Source: CAWAYR01 sp050250955 | GTDB lineage: Bacteria > Acidobacteriota > Vicinamibacteria > Vicinamibacterales > UBA2999 | Assembly (NCBI GenBank): GCA_050250955.1 | Contig: JBFWNR010000002.1 | Span: forward strand, 434,001 to 498,000 | DNA: 64,000 nt | Direction of reading: 5' to 3' | In this document: in pieces, positions 1 through 8,997 of the stretch | Layout of the letters: the number at the start of each line of letters is the position of its first letter | Numbering within the stretch: the first letter of the stretch is position 1 | Position numbers and translations under genes: made by a program | Notes under the pieces: generated by a model | What the model saw: only the letters and a program-made list of their open reading frames with translations | Told to the model about the DNA's origin: nothing | Databases searched by the model: none

Positions 1-1
1 C

Positions 2-79
2 TCGCTGCGCACCGCCCAGCGCGACTGGTTCAAGGCCCGGGCGTGGCTCCGTGCCGAACTCGGCGGAGAGCGGCCGTGA
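2..79 (+). CDS. ECF sigma factor, C-terminal end (partial)
   Basis: Reading frame 2 is open from the window edge and ends in TGA at 77-79, giving 25 residues that include RTAQRDWFKARAWL. This is the end of the sigma-70 region 4 helix-turn-helix as found in the Acidobacteriota ECF sigma factors that precede a kinase gene. The stop codon overlaps the GTG start of the next gene (GTGA), so the two are translationally coupled. In this family the sigma factor directs RNA polymerase to a small regulon and the adjacent kinase probably controls or senses the same stimulus; that link is inference. Only the extreme C-terminus is visible. Confidence 0.7.
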   Translation, partial: SLRTAQRDWFKARAWLRAELGGERP

Positions 80-2970
80 CCGACCCTGCCCGCTGGGCGG
101 CCGCCGACGCCCTCATCGACGAGGCGCTGGGCCTGCCGCCCGAGCGCCGCGAGGCGTTCCTGCGCGAACGCACCGGCCACGACCCGGCGCTCTTCGACCT
201 GGCGCGGGCCGTCATCCGCGAGGCGTCGGCCACCGACGCGTTCCTCGCCCCCGACCCAGCGGTCGCCTCGGCGGTGGTCGACGCGCTCGAGGACGCCGGC
301 GGCGAGCCCGTCGCCACCGCCGACGTTCTGGCGCCCGGCGCCGAAATCCAGCAGTACGTCATCGACGCGCTCATCGGCCGCGGTGGCATGGGCGAGGTCT
401 ACCGGGCCCGCGACGGGCTGCTCGGCCGCACCGTGGCCCTCAAGGTGGTGCCGCAGCGGTTTGCCACCGACCCCGATCGGCTCGGCCGATTCCGCCGCGA
501 GGCCCGGGTCCTCGCCTCGCTCAGCCACCCCGGCATCGGCGCCATCTACGGGATCGCCAAGGCCGGACCGATCGAGGCGCTGGTGCTCGAGTACGTCGAA
601 GGGCGGACCTTGGCCGAGCGGATCGCCGAGGGACCGCTGCCGGTGGCCGAGGTGCTGCGCATCGCCCGCCGGCTCGTCGACGCCCTCGACGCCGCGCACG
701 CCCGCGGCATCCTGCATCGCGATCTGAAGCCGGCCAACATCAAGCTCGGCGCCGACGGATCGGTCAAGGTGCTCGACTTCGGGCTGGCCAAGGCGCTCGA
801 CTCGGCCACCGACGCCGTCGAGACCACCGATCTCACCGGTCAGTCGCCGGGCATGCTGCTGGGCACCGCGGCCTACATGAGCCCCGAGCAGGTGCGGCGG
901 CAGGCGCTCGACCAGCGCGCCGACATCTGGGCGTTCGGCTGCGTCGTGTTCGAGATGCTGACCGGGTCGCGCGCCTTCCCGGCGACGTCGCTGCCCGACG
1001 TGCTCGCCCGGGTCCTCGAGCGCGAGCCCGCCTACTCGCTGCTGCCTGCCGAGACCCCGGCGGCGCTGCGCCGCCTGCTCCGGCGCGCCCTCGAGAAGGA
1101 TCCCGAGCGCCGCCTCGGCTACATCGGCGATGCGCGGCTCGACCTGGACGACGCCGCCCAGGCGCCGTTCGAGGACGAACCCGCCGCCCCGGTGCCGGCC
1201 GGGCGGCCGTGGGGCGTCGCGGCGGCGGCCGGACTGGCTGTCGGTGTGCTGCTGGCCGGAACTGCCGCCCTGCTGTGGCGCCAGGCGCCGGCGTCCGAGA
1301 CGCCGCCGGTCACCCGCTACACGATTTCGCTCGATGAGGTCGATCCCGTCTTCAGCTACCAGCCGATGCTGGCGATCGCGCCCGACGGCCAGACGGTGGC
1401 CTATCGCGGCCGCGCCAACGGGACGACGCGGGTGTATCTGCGCCACGCCGCCGACCTGGCGGTGCGCGTGGTCGAGGGCACCGAAGGCGCCACCGGGCTG
1501 TTCTTCTCCCCCGACGGCCAGTGGCTCGGCTTCGACAGCGACGGCATGGTGAAGCGGGTGGCCGTGGCCGGCGGGACGCCGGTGGCGGTGGGTCCGGCCC
1601 CGGGTGGCGTCACCGCCACCTGGGCGAACGACGACACCATCGTCCTGGCGACCAACACCGGACGGGTGCTCGAGCGGCTGCCGCTCGGCGGCGGCCCGGC
1701 GACGCCGCTGACCACGCTGGACTCGACCCGCGGCGACACGTTGCACATGCTCCCGCAGGCGTTGCCCGACGGCCGGCGGGTGCTGTTCACCATCGTCGCC
1801 GGGCGTGCTCACCACGTCGGCATCGCGGACCTGGCCACGGGTGGCGTCACGGTGGTGGCCGAGGGCACGCACGGCCGGTACCTGGCGCCCGAGACGCTCC
1901 TCTTCGTCCGCCAGGGGACGCTCTTCGGCCAGCACTTCGATGTCGAGGCCGGCGAGGTGTCGGGACCGGCCGTGCCGCTGGTGGACGGCGTGGCGACCAC
2001 CGACAGCACGGTGGGCCACTTCGACGCCGCCGCCGGCGCCCTCGCCTTCGTACCCGCCGGCCAGGTGCCGGCCCCGAAACGCGAGCTGGTCTGGCTCGAC
2101 CGCAACGGTCGGGCGACACCGATTCCGGCGCCGCCGCAGCCGTTCACCCGCATCGCGCTGTCGCCCGACGGCAGCAAGGCCGCGGTCGGCATCGACGATC
2201 CGGACAACGCCGACATCTGGGTCGTGGACCTGGCGCGCGGGACCTCGACGCGCCTGACCTCCGAGCCGACGATCGACAGTGCCCCGGTGTGGTCGCCCGA
2301 CGGCCGCTGGATCGCCTTTCGATCCGAGCGCGAGAGTCCCGGGCTGTTCCGCCGCGATGCCCTCGGCGCCGGACCGATCGAGCAGATCAGCAGCACCGAC
2401 GGGCCGATCCACAGCCCGTCGGCGTGGTCGCCCGACAGCGCGACGCTCTTCTTCTCCCTGTTCCGCAGCTACACGCGCCAGGCGGTGGCGGCGGTGACGC
2501 CGCCGGACCGCACCGTGCGGGTGCTGCTCGACGGCGACTTCGCGCAGTTCGAGCCGCAGCTGTCCCCCGACGGGCGCTGGCTCGCCTACCAGTCGAGCGA
2601 GTCGGGGCGCATCGAAGTGATGGTCCGCCCCTACCCCGACGTGACCAGCGGTCGCTGGCAGATCTCGACCGCCGGCGGCTCGTCGCCGCGCTGGAGCCCC
2701 GACGGCCGCGAGCTCCTGTTCCTGGACGGCACCGGCCTGGCGTCGATGCCGGTGACACCGGGCGCGACGTTCACGGTCGCCCGCACCCGGCGGCTGTTCG
2801 AGATCGCGCCCTGGGGCACGCGCCTGGGCGCCGACTACGAGATCTCACCCGACGGGCGTCGGTTCCTGTTCGTGCTCGACCAGCCGCCGCCGCCGCGCCG
2901 GCCCACGCACCTGGTCGTGGTCCAGCACTGGGGCGACGAGGTGCGGCGCCGGGTCGCGGAAGGCCGCTAG
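76..2970 (+). CDS. Transmembrane Ser/Thr protein kinase with PD40/TolB-like beta-propeller
   Basis: The 964-aa protein has an N-terminal cytosolic Hanks-type kinase: glycine loop GRGGMGEVYRARD near residues 101-113, the ALKVV lysine, catalytic loop HRDLKPANIK near 214, DFGLAKA near 235 and a SPEQ activation-segment end. A single membrane helix lies near residues 375-399 and is followed by about 560 residues of WD40-like PD40 repeats (SPDGQWLGF, SPDGRWIAF, SPDGRWLAY). The kinase therefore is predicted to act in the cytosol with a periplasmic propeller as sensor. I chose GTG at 76 because it overlaps the sigma-factor stop; the upstream ATG at 43 lies inside that gene. The last 126 bases overlap the convergent flavoprotein gene. 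Confidence 0.93.
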   Translation: MTDPARWAAADALIDEALGLPPERREAFLRERTGHDPALFDLARAVIREASATDAFLAPDPAVASAVVDALEDAGGEPVATADVLAPGAEIQQYVIDALIGRGGMGEVYRARDGLLGRTVALKVVPQRFATDPDRLGRFRREARVLASLSHPGIGAIYGIAKAGPIEALVLEYVEGRTLAERIAEGPLPVAEVLRIARRLVDALDAAHARGILHRDLKPANIKLGADGSVKVLDFGLAKALDSATDAVETTDLTGQSPGMLLGTAAYMSPEQVRRQALDQRADIWAFGCVVFEMLTGSRAFPATSLPDVLARVLEREPAYSLLPAETPAALRRLLRRALEKDPERRLGYIGDARLDLDDAAQAPFEDEPAAPVPAGRPWGVAAAAGLAVGVLLAGTAALLWRQAPASETPPVTRYTISLDEVDPVFSYQPMLAIAPDGQTVAYRGRANGTTRVYLRHAADLAVRVVEGTEGATGLFFSPDGQWLGFDSDGMVKRVAVAGGTPVAVGPAPGGVTATWANDDTIVLATNTGRVLERLPLGGGPATPLTTLDSTRGDTLHMLPQALPDGRRVLFTIVAGRAHHVGIADLATGGVTVVAEGTHGRYLAPETLLFVRQGTLFGQHFDVEAGEVSGPAVPLVDGVATTDSTVGHFDAAAGALAFVPAGQVPAPKRELVWLDRNGRATPIPAPPQPFTRIALSPDGSKAAVGIDDPDNADIWVVDLARGTSTRLTSEPTIDSAPVWSPDGRWIAFRSERESPGLFRRDALGAGPIEQISSTDGPIHSPSAWSPDSATLFFSLFRSYTRQAVAAVTPPDRTVRVLLDGDFAQFEPQLSPDGRWLAYQSSESGRIEVMVRPYPDVTSGRWQISTAGGSSPRWSPDGRELLFLDGTGLASMPVTPGATFTVARTRRLFEIAPWGTRLGADYEISPDGRRFLFVLDQPPPPRRPTHLVVVQHWGDEVRRRVAEGR

Positions 2971-4101
2971 CGCCGCCTCGACCTCGGCGCTCATCGCCTT
3001 GGCGAGCTGCCGGTGCAGGACCCGCACCTCGTCGAGCGACCAGCTGAAGCCGGCGATCGCCTCGGTGACGTCGAACACCGGCGTGCCAAGCGCCGTGCGC
3101 GCCGCCTCGTAGCCGGCCAGGGCCGCATCGCCGCCGGCAGCCAGGGCCCGCGCCAGCAGTTCGGCGTGCAGCAGCGCATCGGTGATGCCGTGGGCCGTGA
3201 GCGGGTCCTTGAAGTAGCCGGCATCGCCGACCAGCGCCCAGCCTGGGCCCTGGCTGCGCACGAACACACCGCGCTGGCCGCCGAAGCCGTGCAGGCCGTG
3301 CATCGGCTCGCGCCCGGCGAGCTGGTCGGCCAACCGCGGGTCGAGCCCGGCCAGGACACGACGGAAGCCGCCGGCGACATCGCCGCGGAACGTCGGCGCG
3401 AAGCGCGACGACGGCACGGTGACGAACACGCACGCCGCATCGTCGTTGGTGGCGATGACGCCGACACAGGCGTCGGGGCCATAGACCCAGCGGTAGGCAT
3501 CGCCGGGGCACCCGGCCCAGTGGCCGTACACCGTGGCGGTGGTCGCCTCGCCCGCCCGGAGCACCTCGGCGCCCACCAGCTTGCCGACGGCGGAGTGGCG
3601 GCCGTCGGCGCCGACGACGGTACCGGCCCTGACGTCGTGGGCCGTGCCGCCGCCGTCGACGATCGTCGCGCCGACGACACGGCCGGCGTGGTCGCGGCGC
3701 AGGCCGGCGAGGCGTCCGCCGAAGCGCACCTCGGCGCCGGCCGCGACGGCGGCCTCGGCCAGCACCCGATCGAGCACGGTGCGGCGCGGGGCGTAGAGCG
3801 CCGCGACCCCGTGCTTGTCGGGAATGACGATCTCGAGCGCGTCCTCGCCGTAGACGAACGTGGTGCGGCGGATCGCCGGCGTGTTCGCCGCGACGATCGC
3901 CGGCAGCACGCCCCAGCGGTGCAGCTGGACGACGGCCCCGCGCATCAGCGCGTGGGTGGACAGCGTGTCGCTGCCGGGCAGCCCGCGGTCGACCACCAGG
4001 ACCCGGGCACCCTGTCGGGCGAGGCACAGCGCGGTGGCGGCACCAGCGCAACGGGCGCCGACGACGAGCACGTCGACGGCGGCGGGCAGAGGCGGGGTCA
4101 T
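2845..4101 (-). CDS. FAD-dependent oxidoreductase, geranylgeranyl-reductase/PHBH-like
   Basis: The protein has 418 aa. Its N-terminus holds a Rossmann FAD-binding motif, VLVVGARCAG (residues 11-20), typical of the geranylgeranyl reductase/p-hydroxybenzoate hydroxylase group. A central VVGADGRHS and a later LVGDAGYFKDPLTAHGITDA form the second FAD contact. The substrate cannot be told. It starts with ATG overlapping the stop of the upstream flavoprotein gene (ATGA at 4098-4101), so both belong to one operon with the OsmC gene. Its last 40 residues are encoded antisense to the end of the kinase gene and look poorly conserved; the true functional end may be earlier in the reading frame. Confidence 0.85.
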   Translation of the reverse strand: MTPPLPAAVDVLVVGARCAGAATALCLARQGARVLVVDRGLPGSDTLSTHALMRGAVVQLHRWGVLPAIVAANTPAIRRTTFVYGEDALEIVIPDKHGVAALYAPRRTVLDRVLAEAAVAAGAEVRFGGRLAGLRRDHAGRVVGATIVDGGGTAHDVRAGTVVGADGRHSAVGKLVGAEVLRAGEATTATVYGHWAGCPGDAYRWVYGPDACVGVIATNDDAACVFVTVPSSRFAPTFRGDVAGGFRRVLAGLDPRLADQLAGREPMHGLHGFGGQRGVFVRSQGPGWALVGDAGYFKDPLTAHGITDALLHAELLARALAAGGDAALAGYEAARTALGTPVFDVTEAIAGFSWSLDEVRVLHRQLAKAMSAEVEAALAAFRDPAPHLVAPVLDHDQVRGPARRRRLVEHEQEPTPVG

Positions 4102-5330
4102 GCGGCAGCTCCGTGGTGACCGAGGTTGGCGGCAATCGCGCCGGCCAGCGCGGCGGCGTCGACGCCGACGCCGTCGAGGAAGCTCGAACTGCGATGGCGG
4201 AGAAAGTGGAGACCAAGTGCGAACAGGCCGGGCAGCGGCGTGACGCCGCGGCGATGGACGATTTCGCCGCGGCCGTCGAGCACCGGCACCTGCAGCCACG
4301 GATAGCGGCGCTGGAATCCGGTGGCCCACAGCACGATCCGGATCCCCTCGCGATCCAGGTCGCGAGTGTGGACGCGGGCGTCGGCGAAGGCCGGCCAGTG
4401 CGGCACGAAGGGCGGCGGCGCGACGTCGGCGTTCTGGCGGTCGAGACGGCCGAGCAGGATCGCCAGCTTCAGGTCGGCGGCGGCCGTCGTCGCGATGAGG
4501 TCGTCGTCGAAGGTGGCGCGCACGCCGTCGAGGGCGACCAGGCGGCCGACCACCGTGGCGCCGCGCCCGGCCAGCCCGCGCAGGTCGATGGACTCGTGGG
4601 TCGGCCGGCCGACCAGCTGCAGCGACGGCTGGGCCCGCGACGCCGACAGATCGGGCACCGCGTCGGTGGCCTCGCGGAGGATGCCGAGCTGGTCGAACCA
4701 CCGGAAGAGATCGCGGCCGCGGTAGAGCCGCGGCACGCGCGTATGCTGGCCGGCGGCGACGACCACCCGCCGTCCGGCCCGCACCAGCTCGTCGGCGATC
4801 TGCAGGCCGGAGGCCGAGGCGCCGACGACCAGCACGCCGCCGTCGGGCAGCGCGTCGGGCGCGCGGTAGTCGCCGGGCACGAGCTGAGTGAGCCGGCCGG
4901 CCGCCTGCCGGGCCAGGCCCGGCACCAGCGGCGTGTCGCAATGACCGGTGGCGACGACCACCTGCCGGGCGCGCCAGGCGCCGGCGGTGGTGTGCACGTC
5001 GTAGCCGCCGTCGGCGGCGCGCATCGACTCGACGGCCGCGCCGGTGATGACCGGCGCCTGCGACCCTTCGGCGTAGCGCTCGAGGAACGTGACGACGTCG
5101 GCCACCCGCATGTAGCCGTCCGGGTCGGGCCCGTCGTAGGCGAAGCCGGGCAGCCGCGTCATCCAGTTGGGGGTCAGCAGCCTGAGCGACCGCCAGCGTT
5201 CCCGGCGCCAGCGCTCGGCGACCTCGCCCCGTTCGAGCACCACGTGGTCGATCCGACGGTCGGACAGGCAGCGGCTCATCGCCAGACCTGCCTGTCCGCC
5301 GCCGACGACCAGCGTGTCGATGCGTCGCAT
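4098..5330 (-). CDS. Flavin-containing NAD(P)H monooxygenase-like protein
   Basis: The protein has 410 aa and two dinucleotide-binding folds: FAD motif LVVGGGQAGLA at residues 7-17 and an NADPH motif VVGASASGLQIADE near the middle. A late WATGFQRRYPW matches the ATG segment of flavin monooxygenases and of the CzcO/TrkA-like flavoproteins. It probably transfers oxygen to a small organic substrate or serves as an NADPH-dependent oxidoreductase; the substrate is unknown. It sits 8 nt downstream of the OsmC gene and overlaps the next flavoprotein gene by four bases, so the three genes form a tight operon, consistent with an oxidative or detoxifying role. Confidence 0.87.
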   Translation of the reverse strand: MRRIDTLVVGGGQAGLAMSRCLSDRRIDHVVLERGEVAERWRRERWRSLRLLTPNWMTRLPGFAYDGPDPDGYMRVADVVTFLERYAEGSQAPVITGAAVESMRAADGGYDVHTTAGAWRARQVVVATGHCDTPLVPGLARQAAGRLTQLVPGDYRAPDALPDGGVLVVGASASGLQIADELVRAGRRVVVAAGQHTRVPRLYRGRDLFRWFDQLGILREATDAVPDLSASRAQPSLQLVGRPTHESIDLRGLAGRGATVVGRLVALDGVRATFDDDLIATTAAADLKLAILLGRLDRQNADVAPPPFVPHWPAFADARVHTRDLDREGIRIVLWATGFQRRYPWLQVPVLDGRGEIVHRRGVTPLPGLFALGLHFLRHRSSSFLDGVGVDAAALAGAIAANLGHHGAAA

Positions 5331-5338
5331 GGCCGGAC

Positions 5339-5923
5339 CTACGCCGCGGCGACCGTGATGTCGACCGGGACGCCGTTGGTCAGCACGTCGTAGACCGCCG
5401 AGCGCGCCCGCGCCTGGGCGACCAGCCCCTCGAGCACCTCGGCCGGCGCGTCGCCGGCGATGGCGACGTTGAGACGCAGCTGCTGGTAGCCGTTGCGGAC
5501 CGTCCTGGACAACCCCAGGATGCCCTGCAGGTCGATCTGGCCTTCGATGGTCGACTCGACCGAGGTCAGCCGCACGCCGCGCGCGGCGGCGATGTTGCCG
5601 ATGCCGGCGGTGATGCACGAGGCCAGGCCGTGGAGCAGGAACTCGACCGGTGTCGGGCCGCGGTCGGCGCCGACCAGCACGGCCGGGTGATCGGCCTGGT
5701 AGCGGAACGGCGCGGCGTGCTCGTGACGGCCGCCGGCGCCGTCGAACGCCTCGATGGTGGTCTCGCTGCACGTGCCGTCGACCCAGCGGTTGCGGGCCCG
5801 GAACGTGAAGGCGGCCAGGGCCGGGGCGCCCTTCACGGCATCGATGGTGGCGAAGAGCACCGGCGTGTTGACGCCGTTCAGCGGCGTCGGGGCAGGACGG
5901 GGAGTGGTGGCAGCGGTCGGCAT
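5339..5923 (-). CDS. OsmC family peroxiredoxin-like protein
   Basis: The protein has 194 aa and the OsmC fold signature: a first Cys in GTCSETTI near residue 50, then PTPVEFLLHGLASCITAGIG with the second Cys. These two cysteines form the peroxidatic pair in OsmC/Ohr proteins, which reduce organic hydroperoxides in the cytosol. The N-terminus is about 40 residues longer than minimal OsmC. The ATG at 5923 is preceded by AGGAGGACACG, a strong ribosome-binding site, which fixes the start. It is the first gene of an operon with two flavoproteins; a joint role in handling oxidised organics is inference. Confidence 0.9.
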   Translation of the reverse strand: MPTAATTPRPAPTPLNGVNTPVLFATIDAVKGAPALAAFTFRARNRWVDGTCSETTIEAFDGAGGRHEHAAPFRYQADHPAVLVGADRGPTPVEFLLHGLASCITAGIGNIAAARGVRLTSVESTIEGQIDLQGILGLSRTVRNGYQQLRLNVAIAGDAPAEVLEGLVAQARARSAVYDVLTNGVPVDITVAAA

Positions 5924-6032
5924 CGTGTCCTCCTGGTTGGCGTCGCGTCAGTGCGGCGCGTCTGGTGGGATCACGACGGCGGCCGACCAAACCCGCCAGG
6001 GGCCAGAACCCATTTCAGGCCTGGCGTGACCA

Positions 6033-6100
6033 GGGGTCTGACCCCGTTCAAGGCAGGGCTTGAATAGGGGTCTGACCCCTGTCAAGGCGGGGCCAGACCA
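6033..6100. repeat. Two 34-bp direct repeats with GGGGTCTGACCCC palindrome
   Basis: Units 6033-6066 and 6067-6100 are adjacent direct repeats, each beginning with the 13-nt palindrome GGGGTCTGACCCC and continuing with a variant of TCAAGGCRGGGC. They lie in the gap upstream of the OsmC gene and downstream of the SpoIID fusion gene. Palindromes with this GTCTGAC core are known as dispersed intergenic repeats in many high-GC bacteria. No gene is seen in 5924-6112. Confidence 0.75.
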
Positions 6101-6112
6101 GTGGCAGGAACT

Positions 6113-8479
6113 TCAGCGGATGTCGGTCCAGCGCGTGCCGCGGGCGAGCGCGCGCCTGACGCAGCGCTCGGCGCGGCTATAGGCCTCGCGCTGGGCGCCG
6201 GCCGACACCGGCCGCAGCAGCTCCGCGTCGCCGGGACAGCGGACGCGGCCGCCGTCGACGGCCGCGCCGGCGTCGCCCGCCGCGAAGTAGATCGCGACGC
6301 CTTCCCGCACCCACATCGGCCGCGACGCCAGCGCCGGGTCGGCCACCACATGGGCGACCTCGTGGCGCAGCGTCGAGTCGAGGATGCCGCGCTGACGCAG
6401 CGTGGCGATCGGCAGCAGGTCGATGGCGCGGCCGGTCGTGGCGGCGGCAACCCACCACGGCTGCCCGGTGGCGCGGCCGAAGCTCTCCACCGTGGGATGG
6501 ACGGTGATGGTCAGGCCCTGGGGCTCGGCGACGCCGGCCCGGGCGGCGATGTCGGCGCGCGCCCGGCGCACCAGTCCGGTCAGGGCGGCGCGCTCCCGCT
6601 CCTCCGCCGCAGGCAGGGCGAGGCGGATGTCGCTCGTCGCCGGCGCGGCCACCGGCGCCGCGGGCGGCAGCGGGTGTGGCGGCGCCGCCTGGGCGACCGC
6701 GGTCGTCTCGACCGGCGGGCCGCCGCTGATCGTGAGGGTGCCGAAGTAGGCGCGCAGGATCTCGGCCGCCGACTCGCCGCGAGCGGCCCGCCGGCCGGCG
6801 CCGATGACGCACAGCCCCACCCCGTGCCCGTAGCCGACGCCGCGGAAACGGTAGCCCGTGGACGTGCGCGAGACCTCGAACGCGGTGCTGCGCAGCCACT
6901 GCCACCCGAGCGTGCGACCGACCGCCATGCGCAGCTCGTGGGCCGAGATCGCCGACGGCGTGAAGCCGTCGACGCGCAGCGTCCCGGCCCGGCGCGAGTC
7001 GGTGCGGTCCACGACGCGCAGGCCGCGCAGGCGCTGACCGCGCAGCCCGGCGGCCCGCAGCGCCTGTTCGAGCTGCTCGGCGCGCAGCTCGTGGCTCCAT
7101 GCCGGCTCGTCTTCGCAGGCGTCGTCGCGGGTGATGTCGGGCCGATAGTCGGTGGCGCCGGCCCACACCTCGGAGGCCAGCGCCGGAATCCCGCCGCACA
7201 GCGCCGAGTAGTAGACAAACGCCGGCTGGCCGCGGTCGAGGAGCACCCGGCCGGCGGTGGCCAGCGCCGCCTCGCGCGCGGCCGCGATGGCCGGCCGCAT
7301 CACCTGGCAGTGCGTGGTGTCGCACAGGTCGTAGCCTTCGCTGCGGTGCCGGTGCCGGTTGGCCGCCGCGTAGGTCCGGATGACGATCGCCAGCGCCTCG
7401 TGCGCCGACCGTCCGGCACGCGGCTGCCCTTCGCCGGAGATGACCCGCGCGACGTACTCCTCGACCGCCATGGTCTGCACCGTCACCGCGCCGTCGGCGG
7501 CGGTGACGCCGACGCGGATGGTCCGGTCGGCGCTGGCGGCGCGCAAATCGGCATCGCTGACCGCGCCGGTCGCGACGGCGCGCACTGCTGGCGGCTCGGC
7601 CGCGACGGTTGGCGTCGTCGGAGGCACGACGGCACGGCGACGCAGGCCCTCGAGCAGCTGCCCCGCCAGGTCGGCGGCATCGATGCCGGCACCGCCAGGC
7701 GCGGCGACGATCGCCGAGTCGCCGGCCGTCGCGTCAGAGAGCACCACTGCCAGGCCGAGCGAGCGCCCGCCGGGCATCGGCGCGGTGCCGGTCTTGGCCA
7801 GCGCCCCGCCGGCCACGCCGTTGGCCGAGCCGTACTCGGCGGCCCCCCGCATGCCGTCCCGCACCAGCGCGCGGGCGGCCGCCGCCAGCGGCAGGCCCGG
7901 CGCAGTGCCGGCGACCCGCGCCACCGCGCCGCGCAGTTCGCGCGGCGAGATGGTCGGCCCGCCCAGGCCGATCACCGCGGTCGCCCACGGCTCGGCGGCG
8001 CCGATCGGCGCCAGTCCGGCCCGGCGACGCAGGTCGTTGAGGACCGGGCGCGGCAGCCGTGCCGCCAGGCGCACGAAGTAGTCGTTGCACGAGTAGGCCA
8101 ACGCCTCGGCCGGCGACAGCGGCCGCTTGAGGTCGGGATGGGCGCAGACGAAGCGGCGGCCGTCGGCGGTGGCGACCCGTCGGCACATGTGGCGATCGCC
8201 GTCGCGCACCAGGCCGGCCTCGGCGGCGGCAGCCAACGCGAACACCTTGGCGATCGAGCCTGGCAGGACCGGGGTGTCGAGCACGTCGGCGCGGGCTTCC
8301 AGACGCGACCGCCCGGCGCCGTCCACGACCAGGGCAGCGGCCTCGGCCGGCACGCGGAGATCGGCGACCTGGGCGCGCAGGCCGATCGCGGCCACCCAGA
8401 GCGCCGCGGCGAGCACGAGCGCCCGCCGGCCACGCCGGCGGATCAGAGCTTGGTCGTGCAGCCGGGCTTGCAGCGACAT
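6113..8479 (-). CDS. Fusion: penicillin-binding transpeptidase + SpoIID/LytB + HExxH peptidase-like
   Basis: The 788-aa protein has an N-terminal membrane anchor or signal (residues 18-36). It then carries a complete serine transpeptidase set: S75-I-A-K78, S130-C-N132 and K229-T-G231. A SpoIID/LytB domain follows at about 318-580, with VEEYVARVISGE (E350 in the position of the catalytic glutamate of SpoIID lytic transglycosylases) and IRTYA. The C-terminal part has H706-E-V-A-H710 and a downstream E726 in WVREGVAIYF, a gluzincin/peptidase-MA pattern. Predicted location is the periplasm, acting on peptidoglycan. The start ATG at 8479 overlaps the 3' end of the SET gene by 37 nt; a longer upstream frame is a shadow of that gene. 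The combination is unusual and has not been matched by me to a named family. Confidence 0.88.
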   Translation of the reverse strand: MSLQARLHDQALIRRRGRRALVLAAALWVAAIGLRAQVADLRVPAEAAALVVDGAGRSRLEARADVLDTPVLPGSIAKVFALAAAAEAGLVRDGDRHMCRRVATADGRRFVCAHPDLKRPLSPAEALAYSCNDYFVRLAARLPRPVLNDLRRRAGLAPIGAAEPWATAVIGLGGPTISPRELRGAVARVAGTAPGLPLAAAARALVRDGMRGAAEYGSANGVAGGALAKTGTAPMPGGRSLGLAVVLSDATAGDSAIVAAPGGAGIDAADLAGQLLEGLRRRAVVPPTTPTVAAEPPAVRAVATGAVSDADLRAASADRTIRVGVTAADGAVTVQTMAVEEYVARVISGEGQPRAGRSAHEALAIVIRTYAAANRHRHRSEGYDLCDTTHCQVMRPAIAAAREAALATAGRVLLDRGQPAFVYYSALCGGIPALASEVWAGATDYRPDITRDDACEDEPAWSHELRAEQLEQALRAAGLRGQRLRGLRVVDRTDSRRAGTLRVDGFTPSAISAHELRMAVGRTLGWQWLRSTAFEVSRTSTGYRFRGVGYGHGVGLCVIGAGRRAARGESAAEILRAYFGTLTISGGPPVETTAVAQAAPPHPLPPAAPVAAPATSDIRLALPAAEERERAALTGLVRRARADIAARAGVAEPQGLTITVHPTVESFGRATGQPWWVAAATTGRAIDLLPIATLRQRGILDSTLRHEVAHVVADPALASRPMWVREGVAIYFAAGDAGAAVDGGRVRCPGDAELLRPVSAGAQREAYSRAERCVRRALARGTRWTDIR

Positions 8480-8865
8480 GGGATGGTCTTGTCGCCCTCG
8501 GTGTTGTAGTCGTAGGTCAGCTCGTCGCCGGGCTCGATGCGCTTGCCGGCGCGGATCCAGATCGTCTTGGTCTTCTCGTCCACGGCGCTGTAGCAGTTGG
8601 GCGTGCACGAGTGGTTGATGAAGCGGGCGACGTTGCCGCCGACGTTGGCGTCGCGCGACCAGCGGGTGTTGACCCGGAACACCCAGATGCAGCCCTGGTT
8701 GAGGTAGCGATCCTCGCGGGCGTCGCTCTGCTTGTTGGTGATGAGCTCGCCGGCGTAATCGACGATGATCTTGTTCTTGTTGATGGGTTCGGCCGCGAAC
8801 ACGCCCCAGCCGTGGAGCTTCGAACGTCTGCGGACGATCTTCGGAAAGGTCAACGACGACGGCAT
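8443..8865 (-). CDS. Small SET-domain protein (putative lysine methyltransferase)
   Basis: The 140-aa protein is almost only a SET domain: HGWGVFA (18-24), the S-adenosylmethionine/active-site motif FINHSCTPNC (82-91) and ELTYDYN (115-121), followed by a short post-SET tail with PCRCKPGC. SET proteins transfer methyl groups to lysines; bacterial members of this compact type are common in environmental genomes, and their substrates are mostly unknown. The ATG follows a TACACT hexamer by 9 nt, so the message may be nearly leaderless. It overlaps the downstream transpeptidase-SpoIID gene, suggesting co-transcription. Codon use is more AT-rich than in its neighbours (many AAG/AAC runs), fitting its lysine content. 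Confidence 0.92.
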   Translation of the reverse strand: MPSSLTFPKIVRRRSKLHGWGVFAAEPINKNKIIVDYAGELITNKQSDAREDRYLNQGCIWVFRVNTRWSRDANVGGNVARFINHSCTPNCYSAVDEKTKTIWIRAGKRIEPGDELTYDYNTEGDKTIPCRCKPGCTTKL

Positions 8866-8997
8866 GTGGCCGACAGTGTAGCAGCCCGCACGCCACCGGC
8901 CCAGCGGGTCATGCGTCACCGCCATGCGATCGATGGCCTCGATGCGGAGCCTGAGGTAGAGTGGACCCGTTCCCGGCAGCGCCGGAGGAGGCTCATC

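Noticed and set aside
4113..5393. A 426-aa plus-strand frame
   Set aside because: It is the antisense shadow of the flavin monooxygenase gene, which has both dinucleotide-binding motifs.
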